From Congeria kusceri (Eukaryota; Mollusca; Bivalvia; Myida; Dreissenidae), in contig CM051032.1 in NCBI GenBank assembly GCA_027627225.1, positions 64,335,137 through 64,399,136 of the forward strand: a stretch of DNA of 64,000 bases, written 5' to 3'. A program made the translations under genes and the position numbers. Every line of letters begins with the position of its first letter. Within the stretch, counting starts at the first letter, position 1. This document shows, one piece after another, positions 45,919 through 56,738 of the stretch. The notes beneath the pieces are model-generated. The model ran no database searches. It had not been told where the DNA came from and saw nothing but the letters and a program-made list of their open reading frames with translations.

Positions 45919-46710
45919 TGTAAGAGCATATTTTTCACAAATCGTAATTTTGACACACCTGCGAAGAACAGGATTCCATTTATCACATTTTGAGTGTGAA
46001 GAATGTGACTGGTATAAAACGGGGTATGCGTGAAGATCACAGAAGAATGTGATTGATATAAAACGGGGTATGCGTCAAGATCACAGTAGAATGTGATTGA
46101 TATAAAACGGGGTATGCGTGAAGATCACAGAAGAATGTGATTGGTATAAAACGGGGTATGCGTGAAGATCACAGAAGAATGTGATTGATATAAAACGGGG
46201 TATGCGTGAAGATCACAGAAGAATGTGATTGACCTAAAACGGGGTATGCGTGATGATCACAGAAGAATGTGATTGATATAAAACGGGGTATGCGTAAAGA
46301 TCACAGAAGAATGTGATTGACCTAAAACGGGGTATGCGTGATGATCACAGAAGAATGTGATTGACATAAAACGGGGTATGCGTGAATATCACAGAAGAAT
46401 GTGATTGGTATAAAACGGGAAATGCGTGAAGATCACAGAAGAATGTGATTGGTATAAAACGGGGTATGCGTGAAATTCACTGAAGAATGTGATTGGTATA
46501 AAACGGGATATGTGTGAAGATCACAGAAGAATGTGATTGACCTAAAACGGGGTATGCGTGAAGATCACAGAAGAATGCGATTTTATTGCATATCAAAAAC
46601 TGGATGCGATCAAGCACTTCACAGAAAATGTGCATAAAAAGACTGTAAAAATGAGATCCTATTTTTTCACAGATGTGCAAAATATGATTAGTGAAAAATA
46701 TAGTCCTACA
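45919..46710 (-). mobile_element. Family B element with internal 44-bp expansion
   Basis: Reverse orientation: on the minus strand it opens TGTAGGACTATATTTTTCAC, passes CACATCTGTGAAAAAATAGG and GCTTGATCGCATCCAG, then the CACGCATACCCCGTTTTA core. That core is amplified 13 times before the other end. Other family B copies have the core once. Confidence 0.88.
46000..46592. repeat. 44-bp tandem array, 13 units, each with a hairpin
   Basis: GGGGTATGCGTGAAGATCAC recurs at exact 44-bp steps from 46021 to 46549 (13 units). Each unit contains ATCACA-GAAGAA-TGTGAT, a 6-bp perfect hairpin. Variants alternate between TTGATATAAAAC, TTGGTATAAAAC and TTGACCTAAAAC. Confidence 0.95.
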
Positions 46711-47480
46711 TATACGTAATACCAGCACTTTCGGGTTGACAATATTGTCGTTTTATTGAAGGAAAAGCTCGCTATTACGTCAGAAATACAATTTCTGTTT
46801 TGCTCATTCAATACCTTTTTATGAAATGTATAATCAGTACTTACAATGACACCTTGAAACCTTTGACTTTGCTTGTATTCATATTTGGCCTAGGTACGCT
46901 CCTACCTGCTTTGTGTCGCGGCAATCAATAGTTGGTTGGTTTACTACAAACAGAAAACTTGGTCACTGGGCTACATGACACATGATATATGAGTGTGACG
47001 TAGATACAGTTTCAATTATCTCCATTGAAATCCGTTGTCTAGGCCATTGAAAAGTATTGCTTTCATAGTTCTCTGTGTACAACTCTTTTTAATTTTCTTT
47101 GCTTACATCCTAGGTGCAAATGGTTAGGAGTATAGCATAATTATAAACTTTATGATTTTTATTTTAAATAAAACACATTATTGATGAGGAAAAATGAAGC
47201 GTATTATCTTGTTTAAACATATTTAAACATAGATTTATATGAATCACCGTTTGAAGTTATAGACTTTGCATTTGTTGTGTTTTTTTCAAGTCACATTTTC
47301 ATCTTGATTAAATTTACTGCGTTTCATCGGGCTTAGTATTGGGACAAATAATCGGATTAGAAAAAAGGACAATCGTATCTTGAAGAAAAAAGATCTACAT
47401 GTTTTTAATATTCAAAACCAAATTTAGTGCTATCTTTGTTTGTTATAAGTGTGTATTGTTCTTACTCTTCGTGGTTAAAT
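46711..47480. other. Intergenic or intronic, no gene seen
   Basis: No supported gene, RNA or repeat. Confidence 0.55.
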
Positions 47481-47484
47481 AGGT

Positions 47485-47573
47485 GACCACCGCCACCACC
47501 ACCACCACCAACAACAACAACATTTATTGCTGAAATAAATGTTGTTGTTGGTGGTGTTGGTGTTGGTGGTGGT
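47485..47573. repeat. Long foldback hairpin with CAA/CCA repeats
   Basis: The inner stem is perfect for 17 bp (47512-47528 with 47534-47550, loop GCTGA). The outer arms ACCACCGCCACCACC and GGTGTTGGTGGTGG extend it to about 40 bp with slips. GTGGTTAAATAGGTGACC on the left is echoed by GGTTAAAAAGGTGACCC on the right as a direct repeat. Confidence 0.9.
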
Positions 47574-47579
47574 TAAAAA

Positions 47580-48238
47580 GGTGACCCACCTTTTTGAGAA
47601 ATTTAATAACTACTTTCCAAATTAAATACAAGTGAAGGACAATGTAAATTTAGAGTTTGTTAAGAATTAATATTATTTTTATAGATGTTTATAAAAGCAA
47701 AACTGGTTTATTGAATTGCATTGATGTAAAATGTCACTTCTAGTAATTAAGAATTGTAACATTGATAAATATGAAAACGTGAAATTTGTACAATGTATAC
47801 ACACTTTTTGAAAGACGGTAACATTGTGTTGCTTTTCACTTGAAGCGAACATTTGAAATTCCTCACCAAAACAATTTAGTAACACATAATACCAGTAGAA
47901 CACATATTTTTGCATATTTAATTTATCTACAATAAATGATTTTGTTCTATTGCATAACACTGTTATAAGACGAACATTTAATGATGGTGATCAGTAATAT
48001 AAATTTGATTGATTATGCAACAACAAAAACAACAAATTCATCAATTTACCAACTCAAAAGCATACTAATTTTTTTCATCAATATTCTAAAATTGTAGATC
48101 TATGCAATCGTGTTTATTGATAATACTGTTCAAAGGTTTTACACGTGTTTGCCTCCGTGTTTTGTGATGTATTATTTCAAATAATTATTGTTTTAAAAAA
48201 TCATCGCAAGCACAATACAAATACATTATATATACATT
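47580..48238. other. AT-rich sequence, no gene seen
   Basis: The 93-codon minus frame at 47679-47960 has no support beyond length. Confidence 0.5.
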
Positions 48239-48239
48239 C

Positions 48240-48501
48240 GAGGCGTGTCGTGGGAAAACCGGTCTCAATGCATGTGCGTAAAGTGTCGTCCCGGATCAGC
48301 CTGTGGAGTCCTCACAGGCTAATCAGGGACGACACTTTCCGCTGTTATGGTATTTTCTGTTTCAATGAAGTCTATTCATAACATTAATCCACTGTAGGCG
48401 GAAAGTGCCGTCCTGGATTAGCCTGTGCGGACTGCACATGCTCATCCGGGACGAAACATTACGCACATGCATTAAGCCCGGGTTTCCCACGACACGCCTC
48501 A
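48240..48501. mobile_element. Family A element, full length
   Basis: GAGGCGTGTCGTGGGAAAACC and TTTCCCACGACACGCCTC form a perfect terminal inverted repeat apart from one added base. Both internal hairpins are present. Confidence 0.93.
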
Positions 48502-48549
48502 CTTAATCTAAACATGTATCGTATCATAATGCCTGAAACGAATAAATAG

Positions 48550-48850
48550 AGGATATTTGTTTGTTTTTCGTTGTGATAACGCGTGATATCATTACCGGAA
48601 ATGGTGACAAACACATTTTCTTTTATGCTTTATTAACCTTTGTTTTACATTTTATTGGAAAATATCGCGGAAATCATAACGTCATGACGTCAAAATAATG
48701 ACGTCATTTCACAGTTATGAGCCCGGCATCGATGACGGTCCGTTTCATTTACTGTATTAAATCGGGACCCCAAAAGTAGTCTCTGACTGTGAGTGATATA
48801 GGGATATATCTCACTGATATTTTTCTATATTTCACTACTTAGCATTAAAT
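48550..48850 (+). mobile_element. Family D element with clustered CRE-like sites
   Basis: GGATATTTGTTTGTTTTTCG start, GATAACGCGTGATATCATTA, then AACGTCATGACGTCAAAATA and ATGACGTCATTTCACAG (three TGACGTCA-type palindromes within 35 bp), GACGGTCCGTTTCATTTACT, ending TTTCACTACTTAGC. Inverted copy at 37795-38195. The hairpin partner arm present there is deleted here. Confidence 0.82.
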
Positions 48851-49187
48851 AAATACTTTGAACGTTTGCTCGTTTCATTTTGGTTGTACTGGTAACTTGA
48901 TTACGTAGTTCAATGTACGTTCTTAATTGTATGTATTTTGTACATAATTAAACGTTTCTTTATTTTCTTTGCGACAATTTTATGGAGATTGAAGTTTAGA
49001 TATCAAAGGTTTAAGTTTTATGATCTCATGTTAGGGTCAAATGTGCCGACTGGACTGCATATTACAGTTGTAGATATTTGTGACAAAATTGTATTGTGAC
49101 AAAATTGTATTGTGACAACATTGTGACAAAAAGTTGTAGATATTTGTGACAAAATTGACATCTTAGGCCTTCCTTAAAAACGTGTTT

Positions 49188-49608
49188 GTTTGCGGTAACG
49201 CGACCCAGAATTTTCAGGATGGGTAGGTAGGTCGATTGTAATTTTTATTTATTTATTTATTTTTTGTTTATTAATTATTATTTTTTTTTTTTTGGGGGGG
49301 GGGGTGTGGGTGAGCAAATGTAGACGACTCTTAGACACGGGCCAAATTGTCTTAACACAAAATACAAGAGCAAATCACATTGCTTACTGTATGCCAGTGG
49401 TATATTGTTTGTTTAAATCGGAAATATTTTTGCAAGGTTATTAGAATGCATTGTTTTGTTCATATAAAAACGTTATAAATAAATTACGAACAAGATATGA
49501 TGAATATAACAATTTTGAGTAGAAAAAAAAACGAATGCTGCTTCACGGAACCCTATAAAAACTTGTGAGTCGGGCCCAATTACGTGAGTCGGTCGCGTTA
49601 CCGCAAAC
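49188..49608. mobile_element. Family E element with 18-bp perfect TIR
   Basis: GTTTGCGGTAACGCGACC (49188-49205) and GGTCGCGTTACCGCAAAC (49591-49608) are exact inverted repeats. The interior has GGGTAGGTAGGTCG, a (TTTA)n stretch, a G-run (about 49298-49309), and AAAACTTGTGAGTCGGGCCC near the right end. Confidence 0.9.
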
Positions 49609-49609
49609 G

Positions 49610-50424
49610 AATATTTATTAAAGGGTGGCCTTATCTACGCAACTGGTGTGTTGTTGAATGTTTAGAAAACTATCAATGTTCGTGTTCGGGTCGGGGGGAA
49701 TCGTTGGTAGTTGGGTAGACCCTATGTGTGCGAGCGAGCGTGCGAAGGTACATGCGTACGCATGAGTGCTAGAATTTGTCATTATTAGCAGCTTTTGCAT
49801 AGTTCATGTCACTTAACATAGATACGTTGCCTTACTGATCTGTGAATATGGCGATTTTGTTTAAAGATATTTTTGATTGAAAATTTCATACATTAAACAT
49901 AAAAATTGAAAGACGAAATTGCGTCTTATACCTACAACATGTACTCAATTATTTAACTTTTCCATATGATTAAGAATTCCTTCTTTTATTGATTGCGAAG
50001 TTCTTGAAACGTAATACTTTATTTGATCAGCCTAATTGTTTTGTTGAAAATGTTCCAACTCGAATAACTGTTAATATTCCTTTCGTAAATATGCGATCGC
50101 TTTTCATATCGGGTATTTGATAAGCGTCGGCCAGAAGTGGGTATAAAATGTAAACACTAAAGTTTTGCTCGCGGACTAGATTGATCGGAGAGTTTATGTT
50201 TAAAAATCGGCACAGCTTTGTGTATAGAAATTATGCGTACAAATCCACTTCATAAAACTGTCCTAGTTCAGTTTTAATTTAGTCAGTTACATTTAGTTCT
50301 AATACAGTCCGATTTAAAATGTGATTTCTTCAAATTGCATTGCGAAGTTTTCGAGTAGCTCTTTCATTAAATAAAATGTAATTGAGAATGTTATATTATT
50401 ATATGGTTACATTTGTATCGAGTA
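49610..50424. other. Intergenic or intronic, no gene seen
   Basis: The 60-codon minus frame beginning near 49800 is unsupported. Nothing else was noted. Confidence 0.5.
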
Positions 50425-50800
50425 ATACAAATATACCGCATCAGAACGACGAGTCATTGTTTATTAGCCAATAAACAACGCCAATGTGAAAATTATTTCG
50501 ATTCTAACATGATCTGACCACATTTCAGCAATTTCAATTTGGGTTGTTTATTGTTAGTTTAACCATAGTGAATTTTGTTCTTTGTCTATAGAAAACTCTG
50601 CGCGTCTCATGTTAGAATTAAATATTAATTACGATGTTGAACGAAACATACAACCACAGAACAAGGTTCAAAAAGAAATTTGCAAATTGTTACGACCACT
50701 CAAACATTTCTGTTCTGAGCCCAGAAGCGGGCTTGATAAATTGATTTTAGGCCCCAAACCTAGTTCGCCAGGTGCCACGTGCTTATATTACGAATAATTA
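50425..50800 (+). mobile_element. Family G element containing a splice-acceptor-like open frame
   Basis: Homologous to the minus strand of 5930-6310 over GCATCAGAACGAC, CAATAAACAACG, ATTATTTCGATTCTAACATG, ATTTTGTTCTTTGTCTATAG and TCATGTTAGAATTAAAT. The right boundary is unknown. Confidence 0.75.
50592..50797 (+). CDS. 67-codon open frame after a repeat-borne splice acceptor
   Basis: An acceptor-like tract (TTTTGTTCTTTGTCTATAG, AG at 50590-50591) precedes an open frame to TAA at 50795-50797, with two bases before the first full codon. It would accept the phase 1 donors at 11986 and 24972. The frame contains LMLELNINYDVERN and KEICKLLRPLKHFC and reads like real protein. However, the acceptor and at least the first 30 bases are shared with family G repeats at 5.9 and 42.2 kb. 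It is therefore more likely old element coding sequence, or a repeat-derived terminal exon, than a conserved host exon. No family was recognised. Confidence 0.3.
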
Positions 50801-52040
50801 TAATGTTTGCTTGTGTTTCCCACTGTTTGTTTTTCGTTCTTCACTCGTATTAATTTTGTATTATATTCGAACGCAAGTCCGATAACTATTTGTATGGAAT
50901 TAAGATTTGAAAGCGATTGGATTTAAAGTTGAACAAACATTCTGTAATAACACGTACTCAAGTTAATGACAATCGTTGTGTCCGCCTAACTTTTAGCGTT
51001 AATTGCCGCATCTCTCAAAGAATACTCACGGAGTCATTAAAATCTTGAAACTTTTGGTTCTGAGATGAATTGCCAAGAGAAGTTTTTCATTTATAAGATT
51101 TGTTCAATTACCCCCAGTGCAAACATCCATGCTTACACCCGCATTCGTTTACCGTCTTGCCCCGTTCGAAGCACTTAACCAACGTTATGCCATAAACTAT
51201 TTACCTTTGCTTATTGTAAAAGAAAATTATTAATGCGACTTGTATGTGCTCAATTGCTCAATAGATGAGTAAACATGACGCTGATTATAAAAATGTTCAT
51301 ATCAAACAAGTTTAAACATTTTATTTAAAGTTCATCGTTGTTTATCGCTGTTGTTATCGCCCTGAATAAATATATCATTCAGTTATGACGTCATCGGTAG
51401 CTCCCCAGGACAGACCTTGATATAGGTCACACGCAACTAATTCACTTTTGAGTGATAGCTGAAGTCCGCACTGGGGCGGTATGACTGAAGTTCAGGTTTG
51501 ACATTTGTGAAATATGTGTACTGTTTTGTAACACGTTAAATGTTTATCATTTAACATTCATTTAACATTAATCGAAACATTGACCTCACTTGACTTATTT
51601 ATGATAGTGTATATAGTCACGTTTACACACACAGCTTGATATATATATATTGTTACCTTAAAGGATAATATTAGTACGAATTGTTATAATAAATGCTAGT
51701 GTTGTATTTAAACAAATCTGGTGTTCAAGTTTATTGCGAATACCGTATTCGTTTCGTCAGCTACTTTTTAGCTGTACGTCCACGCGCGACTTGTTGATTT
51801 ATTCAAAACTCTTATGCTATTCCAGGGGCCAAATCCACAAAGCCCCTAAGGAAAATCTTAACTTAAGTGATATTTAAGTGAGAAAACAATCAATTAAAAT
51901 GTTCGTTGTGAAAATAAGTATATATTCATATTTGAAATACGGTAAAATAAGAAGTATGTGTTGATTGTTTATCAATTAACACCATTTTAAACTAGATGAA
52001 CTTAGTTTAACCAGCCACATACTTAAGGAATTTTATGATT
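50801..52040. other. Intergenic, no gene seen
   Basis: No supported gene. 51850-52030 shares short blocks with 3420-3520 (old repeat). Confidence 0.5.
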
Positions 52041-52100
52041 TGAGGCCCGTCGTGGGAAAACCGGGCTTAATGCAAGTGCGTAGTGTCGTCCCGGATTTGC
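52041..52100. mobile_element. Family A element, left end only
   Basis: TGAGGCCCGTCGTGGGAAAA, CCGGGCTTAATGCAAGTGCG, then GTCGTCCCGGATTTGCG before unrelated sequence. Confidence 0.85.
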
Positions 52101-52104
52101 GTTT

Positions 52105-53195
52105 TTTTTCAATAGGCTAAATATAGCTGAAGTTGGTACCCGTTTCCATACGTTACGAATAACGTTTGCGCAAACGCATCGGGGATACATCAGGTAACGT
52201 CACTTCCTACAAACGGTTCGGTTTAACAACATTTTATGACGTCACTGCTTTCGTCTAACCTACTGGGAACTGATAACTATCCATATTTGGCTAAATGGTA
52301 CATACACTGTGATAAAGTCCGCGGATGAATGAAATAATTTCCAAACAAGGATATTTCCGTATATTTTTATTAAACCCATGTTTACCATAATAACTAAATC
52401 ATCATTATTAACTTCAAACACTCAAAGCATCGTGTTTATACCTGTTCGTGCAATTAAATGCGTTTTACTTGCGTTGTCATGCAGTTTATACTTTCACTTT
52501 CGTACACAATGTACAAGTGAGCAAATGGAGATAAAAACTTTTTTATTATTGAAAACAACGGCAGATTATATTTTCAAAATTAAATTAAACGAAGCACAGA
52601 TTGAGTTACTTGCACCAAGTTACGTCCTACAAGAAGACTGTATGACGATTTTGCTAATGTTTAAGAGAAGCGTCTCATGCTGCAGTGGGCGCCATATGAA
52701 TATATAGCTTACCCATCATGCACAGCGCGAAATCACACAGGTTAGTTGCGAGAAGCGACACCTGGTGGACACAATGGTTTTACAATATCAACGACGTTAT
52801 TACGGAAATTACGTCATTTAATGTAAGTACGATTGGCGCATATTTCACCATTTTAACGAAAATTGCGTGTAACATCAGTAAAAGATAATATAGAATGTCA
52901 TATAATAAAACATTTGTTCACTAGAGAACCGTAGAATATGATCTGATATTCACTGGCATAAAAATTCACTGCGCCTCGGTCAGAATGTCTGTCTACCAGT
53001 GAATATCATATTCAATGGCCATCTTGTCAATAATTGTATAATATCCATGAAATTTGTGTGATTTCCTTCAGCAATTGTTAAGTTATTATGGAATAGAAAT
53101 GATCAATACAAAGGTACTATACAGTATAAATAAAGTATGAATAATTCACTACACTGTTAGAATTTTGATAAACAAAAATAAACAAAAATACTTGA
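52105..53195. other. Unassigned; one 109-codon frame without support
   Basis: The frame at 52378-52707 has no recognised motif. Its flanks hold CGTCA and TAACGT palindromes and a possible donor (AATGTAAGT, 52823). A separated inverted pair, GATATTCACTGG / CCAGTGAATATC (about 52942-53008), suggests another small foldback element. Confidence 0.4.
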
Positions 53196-53199
53196 ACAA

Positions 53200-53550
53200 A
53201 AAAACAACGGTGTGGGTATCGACCTCTAGACTGCGGAGTCGTAAGAACACATAACAACGGACAGCGCTCTAACCGACTGCGCTATTCGGACTTGTACAAG
53301 AATAGCATACTGCGGTTATATAAGATACCAATAACTCTGACGTCAAAATTTCAACAAGAAAAGGACCAAACAAACACCACTTAAATTATATAGTTATATT
53401 TTCTCAGAATGGATAAACGCCTTTTCCATTACCAGTACATTATTTTAACTTTTATTATATGGCAATTTTAATATTTAAAATTCAGAGTTGTTACTTCAGT
53501 TCTACAGTTGTCCACCCACCCCCCTTGGTGTCCTTTTCGTGGACATAGTC
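53200..53550 (-). repeat. Composite repeat with tRNA-like core, copy 2
   Basis: The minus strand carries an excellent A box (TAGCGCAGTCGGTTAGAGCG, 53286-53267). A weak B box AGGTCGATACC (53225-53215) and a T-run (near 53204) follow. The conserved flank on the far side (GACTATGTCCACGAAAAGG, TTTGGTCCTTTTCTTG, TTGACGTCAGAG) matches 28195-28545. The tRNA-like part is a class I, non-Ser head. Confidence 0.75.
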
Positions 53551-54187
53551 CCCTTAATTATTGCAAAGTAAATAACAATAACACCAAAACTATGGATAAT
53601 TATTTTTTTTTTGCCATATATTTGGCCGCGACTTTATTTATGACTATCAATTCATTTATATTAAACAAAGGAATCAGCACCAGTCGCAGTCGAAAACGCA
53701 CATATTATGAACAACATACATATTTATGAACAAACATACATATTTCAAACAATATTGAAATATAACATTTTACTCAACGTTACATGAAGTTGATTGAAAG
53801 GGAAAGAGGGCTTGGAAAATGTCTTCTTTAGTACATCTGCAAGGTACGATATCCAGTACAATTTGAACAAAGAAAACTAAGGCGGGCGTTACGGTCACGA
53901 TTGATTGGACATCTGATGACGTATTGAACGGAGGCTACATTGCACTACATTTAAACGACCGTTATACTTTGGATAATTATACCATTTTAATAAAAAAATG
54001 AAATAAACTTTACAACGCGGACCAAATTTACGCGAGATTACTAACCTTGTTGTCGGACGAGTTAAACCAATTACTGCGCATGAAAGGAAATCCGACATAA
54101 TGTATTATGTAGTCGCTAACGTCGATATTTAACACTGCGATCAAGGACAAATACTGCTCCAGTCCATAATATAAAATATGCAGGCTG

Positions 54188-54415
54188 AATTGCGCTACAG
54201 TAACACTATAATTACACTATAATTACTTACAGTAGAATTGCACTAGAATTCCTCTAGACTTGCAGTAGAATTGCACTAGAATTCCTCTAGACTTGCAGTA
54301 GAATTGCACTAGAATTCCTCTAGACTTGCAGTAGAATTGAACTAGAATATACAATAGAATTGCACTAGAATTGCAATAGACTTACTCTAGTGCTGCACTA
54401 GAATTGCACTAGAAT
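54188..54415. repeat. Nested tandem repeat: 11-mers in 33-bp units
   Basis: The 33-bp unit repeats exactly from about 54228 to 54327. It consists of three related 11-mers, GCAGTAGAATT, GCACTAGAATT and CCTCTAGACTT. The flanks are diverged 11-mers (TGCACTAGAAT). Confidence 0.92.
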
Positions 54416-54511
54416 AACAAATTATTAGTGAACTCACAACATATTTTATTAGCGTCTTCAAGGAGCAATGTCTTTTAACATAAATAAGTGATCTCGTAAG
54501 CAGCGTAACTA

Positions 54512-54780
54512 CTATTGTACTATATAAACTATATTGTACTATATAAACTATATTGTACTGTATAAACTATATTGTACTATATAAACTATATTGTACTATA
54601 TTGTACTATATAAATTATATTGTACTATATAAACTATATTTTACTGTATTGTACTATATAAACTATATTGTACTATATTGTGCTATATAAACTATATTGT
54701 ACTATATTGTACTATATAAACTATATTGTACTATATTGTACTATATAAACTATATTGTACTATATTGTACTATATAAACG
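54512..54780. repeat. AT-rich higher-order tandem repeat (19 and 30 bp)
   Basis: CTATATAAACTATATTGTA repeats every 19 bp at the left. To the right an extra CTATATTGTA is inserted, giving about 30-bp units repeated several times. Confidence 0.92.
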
Positions 54781-54879
54781 CGCAATACAATAGTATTTAA
54801 TTTAAAAAAATAATAATAATTTCAAATAGTATGAGATTTGTTCGATGAAAACAAAATCAATAACAATGCATGGACCAAT

Positions 54880-55160
54880 AAAAAAAAACAAGCCGGTATC
54901 GAACTCAATCGATGTCATAAGAACATACGAGTACAAACGAAAAACGATCTAAACATCTGCGCTAGTCTGTCGTATTTGGAATGCAAGTGCAAATTATGGT
55001 TATACAGATTTTAAACTATGGTTATACAGATTTATACTATTATGTCTTGAAAAAATATGTTAACAAGAAAAGGGCCCAACAATCCCGACCTAAATAATAT
55101 AATCCTTTCGCATTACATGTTTCCCATCGTATTTATATTTATTGTTATTTATTAAAAAAT
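54880..55160 (-). repeat. Composite repeat with tRNA-like core, diverged copy 3
   Basis: The tRNA-like segment lies at about 54966-54890 (minus), with decayed A and B boxes (CGCAGATGTTTAGATCG, GAGTTCGATACC) and a T-run after it. The flank TTGTTGGGCCCTTTTCTTG matches copies 1 and 2. An 18-bp local duplication (ATGGTTATACAGATTT) lies at about 55000-55035. Its right edge touches the tandem duplication breakpoint. Confidence 0.65.
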
Positions 55161-55350
55161 GAGGCTAATCCGGGACGCCACTTTCCGCTTTTATGGTATT
55201 TTCTGTTTCAAAGAAGTATCTTCTAAACATAAATCCACTGTAGGCGGAAATTGTCGTCCTGGATTAGCCTGTGCGTACTGCACAGGCTGATCCGGGACGA
55301 CACTTTACGCACTTGCATTAAGTCCGGTTTTCCAACGACGCGCCTCAAAT
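55161..55350. mobile_element. Family A element, left-truncated, at duplication boundary
   Basis: Lacks the left end and left hairpin arm; the right part runs to CCAACGACGCGCCTCAAAT. The same truncated copy opens units 2 (58888-59077) and 3 (62334-62523). Confidence 0.9.
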
Positions 55351-56377
55351 ATTGTTTCAATGTTATTATGTTGATTTCAGATTTGGTAGTGATTTTCCCC
55401 TCCCACTCATAAGGTTCCTTTCGTATACATGGTCCATTAAAATTTGTATTTAAACCATGTAAGACTTTGCTTATGTGTCGTGTTCCATTTAAAAAAAAAA
55501 TGCCAATGCTTTATAGATTTAACAGGAAAGCGTTAATTAATGACCAAAAATTCAATAAATTAAAGGGAAAACAATTATTTTTAAAGCGTTAACGTGCGTC
55601 TAATAAAGTATTCGGAAACTACGTAAATTAAACGACGAAATAACAATGTCTTATTTGATCGAGAGAAACAGATTAGCAAACTTTTTTAAAATTTGAACAG
55701 TTATAGATTGTATAAGGTCAATGCCTCTAGAGCTTACCATTTTTTTCAGTGTCAAATGCATAAGATTTCATTCGCACTTGTAATCCGATTTCTTAACTTG
55801 TCAATGGACATTGAAAACGCTGTCAGCGCTAATTGTGTATTTAGGAATCATGTATACAGTCGATTTGGATTACATATATCTTGATAGTAGTGTAACCTGG
55901 CGTTTAGTCAGTGTTTTAACGAGAATGCATTATTTGATTTCCTTGCAACTGCCAGCGTCTAGTGTTTTTGTTTTGTTTTGTAAACTTCAATAAGGAAATA
56001 AATTCTCTTTATTGCGTGTGTTCAGTGGATATTTCTTTTTAACTGAATGAATAGTTGCGTACTCTATTACGTGTTTAGTTTGCCACACTTAACTGAAAAC
56101 TGTATAGCTAGTTAGTTCTAAACGAAGTACGTAACAAGACGCAGGACTGACGTGTTGTTGTATTGTTAATTTAACTACATGTGTGTTGTGGTTTTTTACG
56201 TGGTTATTCACGTGCACGGTAATTTACAAACAATGTTAATTCCTCATCAGTAAAGAAGAAATACTAATATATAAACATACGTTTGTAGGAATACGAGCAA
56301 AAAGGTGAAAAAGTGTGTTCAACTTTGATTACGGAATATGATTGTTTTTTGTGCTAGTGTAAACATGGAAATCTAGG

Positions 56378-56738
56378 GATCGTTTGATCAGTGATAATTA
56401 ATCGTTTGATCAGTGATAATTGATCGTTTGATCAGTGATAATTAATCGTTCGATCAGTGATAATTAATAGTTCGATCAGTGATAATTAATCGTTCGATCA
56501 GTGATAATTAATCGTTTGATCAGTGATAATTAATCGTTTGATCAGTGATAATTAATCGTTCGATCAGTGATAATTAATCGTTCGATCAGTGATAATTAAT
56601 CGTTCGATCAGTGTTAATTAATCGTTCGATCAGTGATAATTAATCGTTCGATCAGTGATAATTAATCGTTCGATCAGTGATAATTAATCGTTCGATCAGT
56701 GATAATTAATCGTTTTATCAGTGATAATTAATCGTTTT
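56378..56738. repeat. 22-bp VNTR, about 16 copies in unit 1
   Basis: The unit GATCAGTGATAATTAATCGT plus two bases has an exact 22-bp period. The corresponding positions in units 2 and 3 (60111-60186, 63557-63632) have only about three copies. This accounts for nearly all of the 281-bp length difference between units. Confidence 0.95.

Noticed and set aside
52378..52707. 109-codon plus-strand frame
   Set aside because: No motif, splice signal in phase, or composition bias supports coding.
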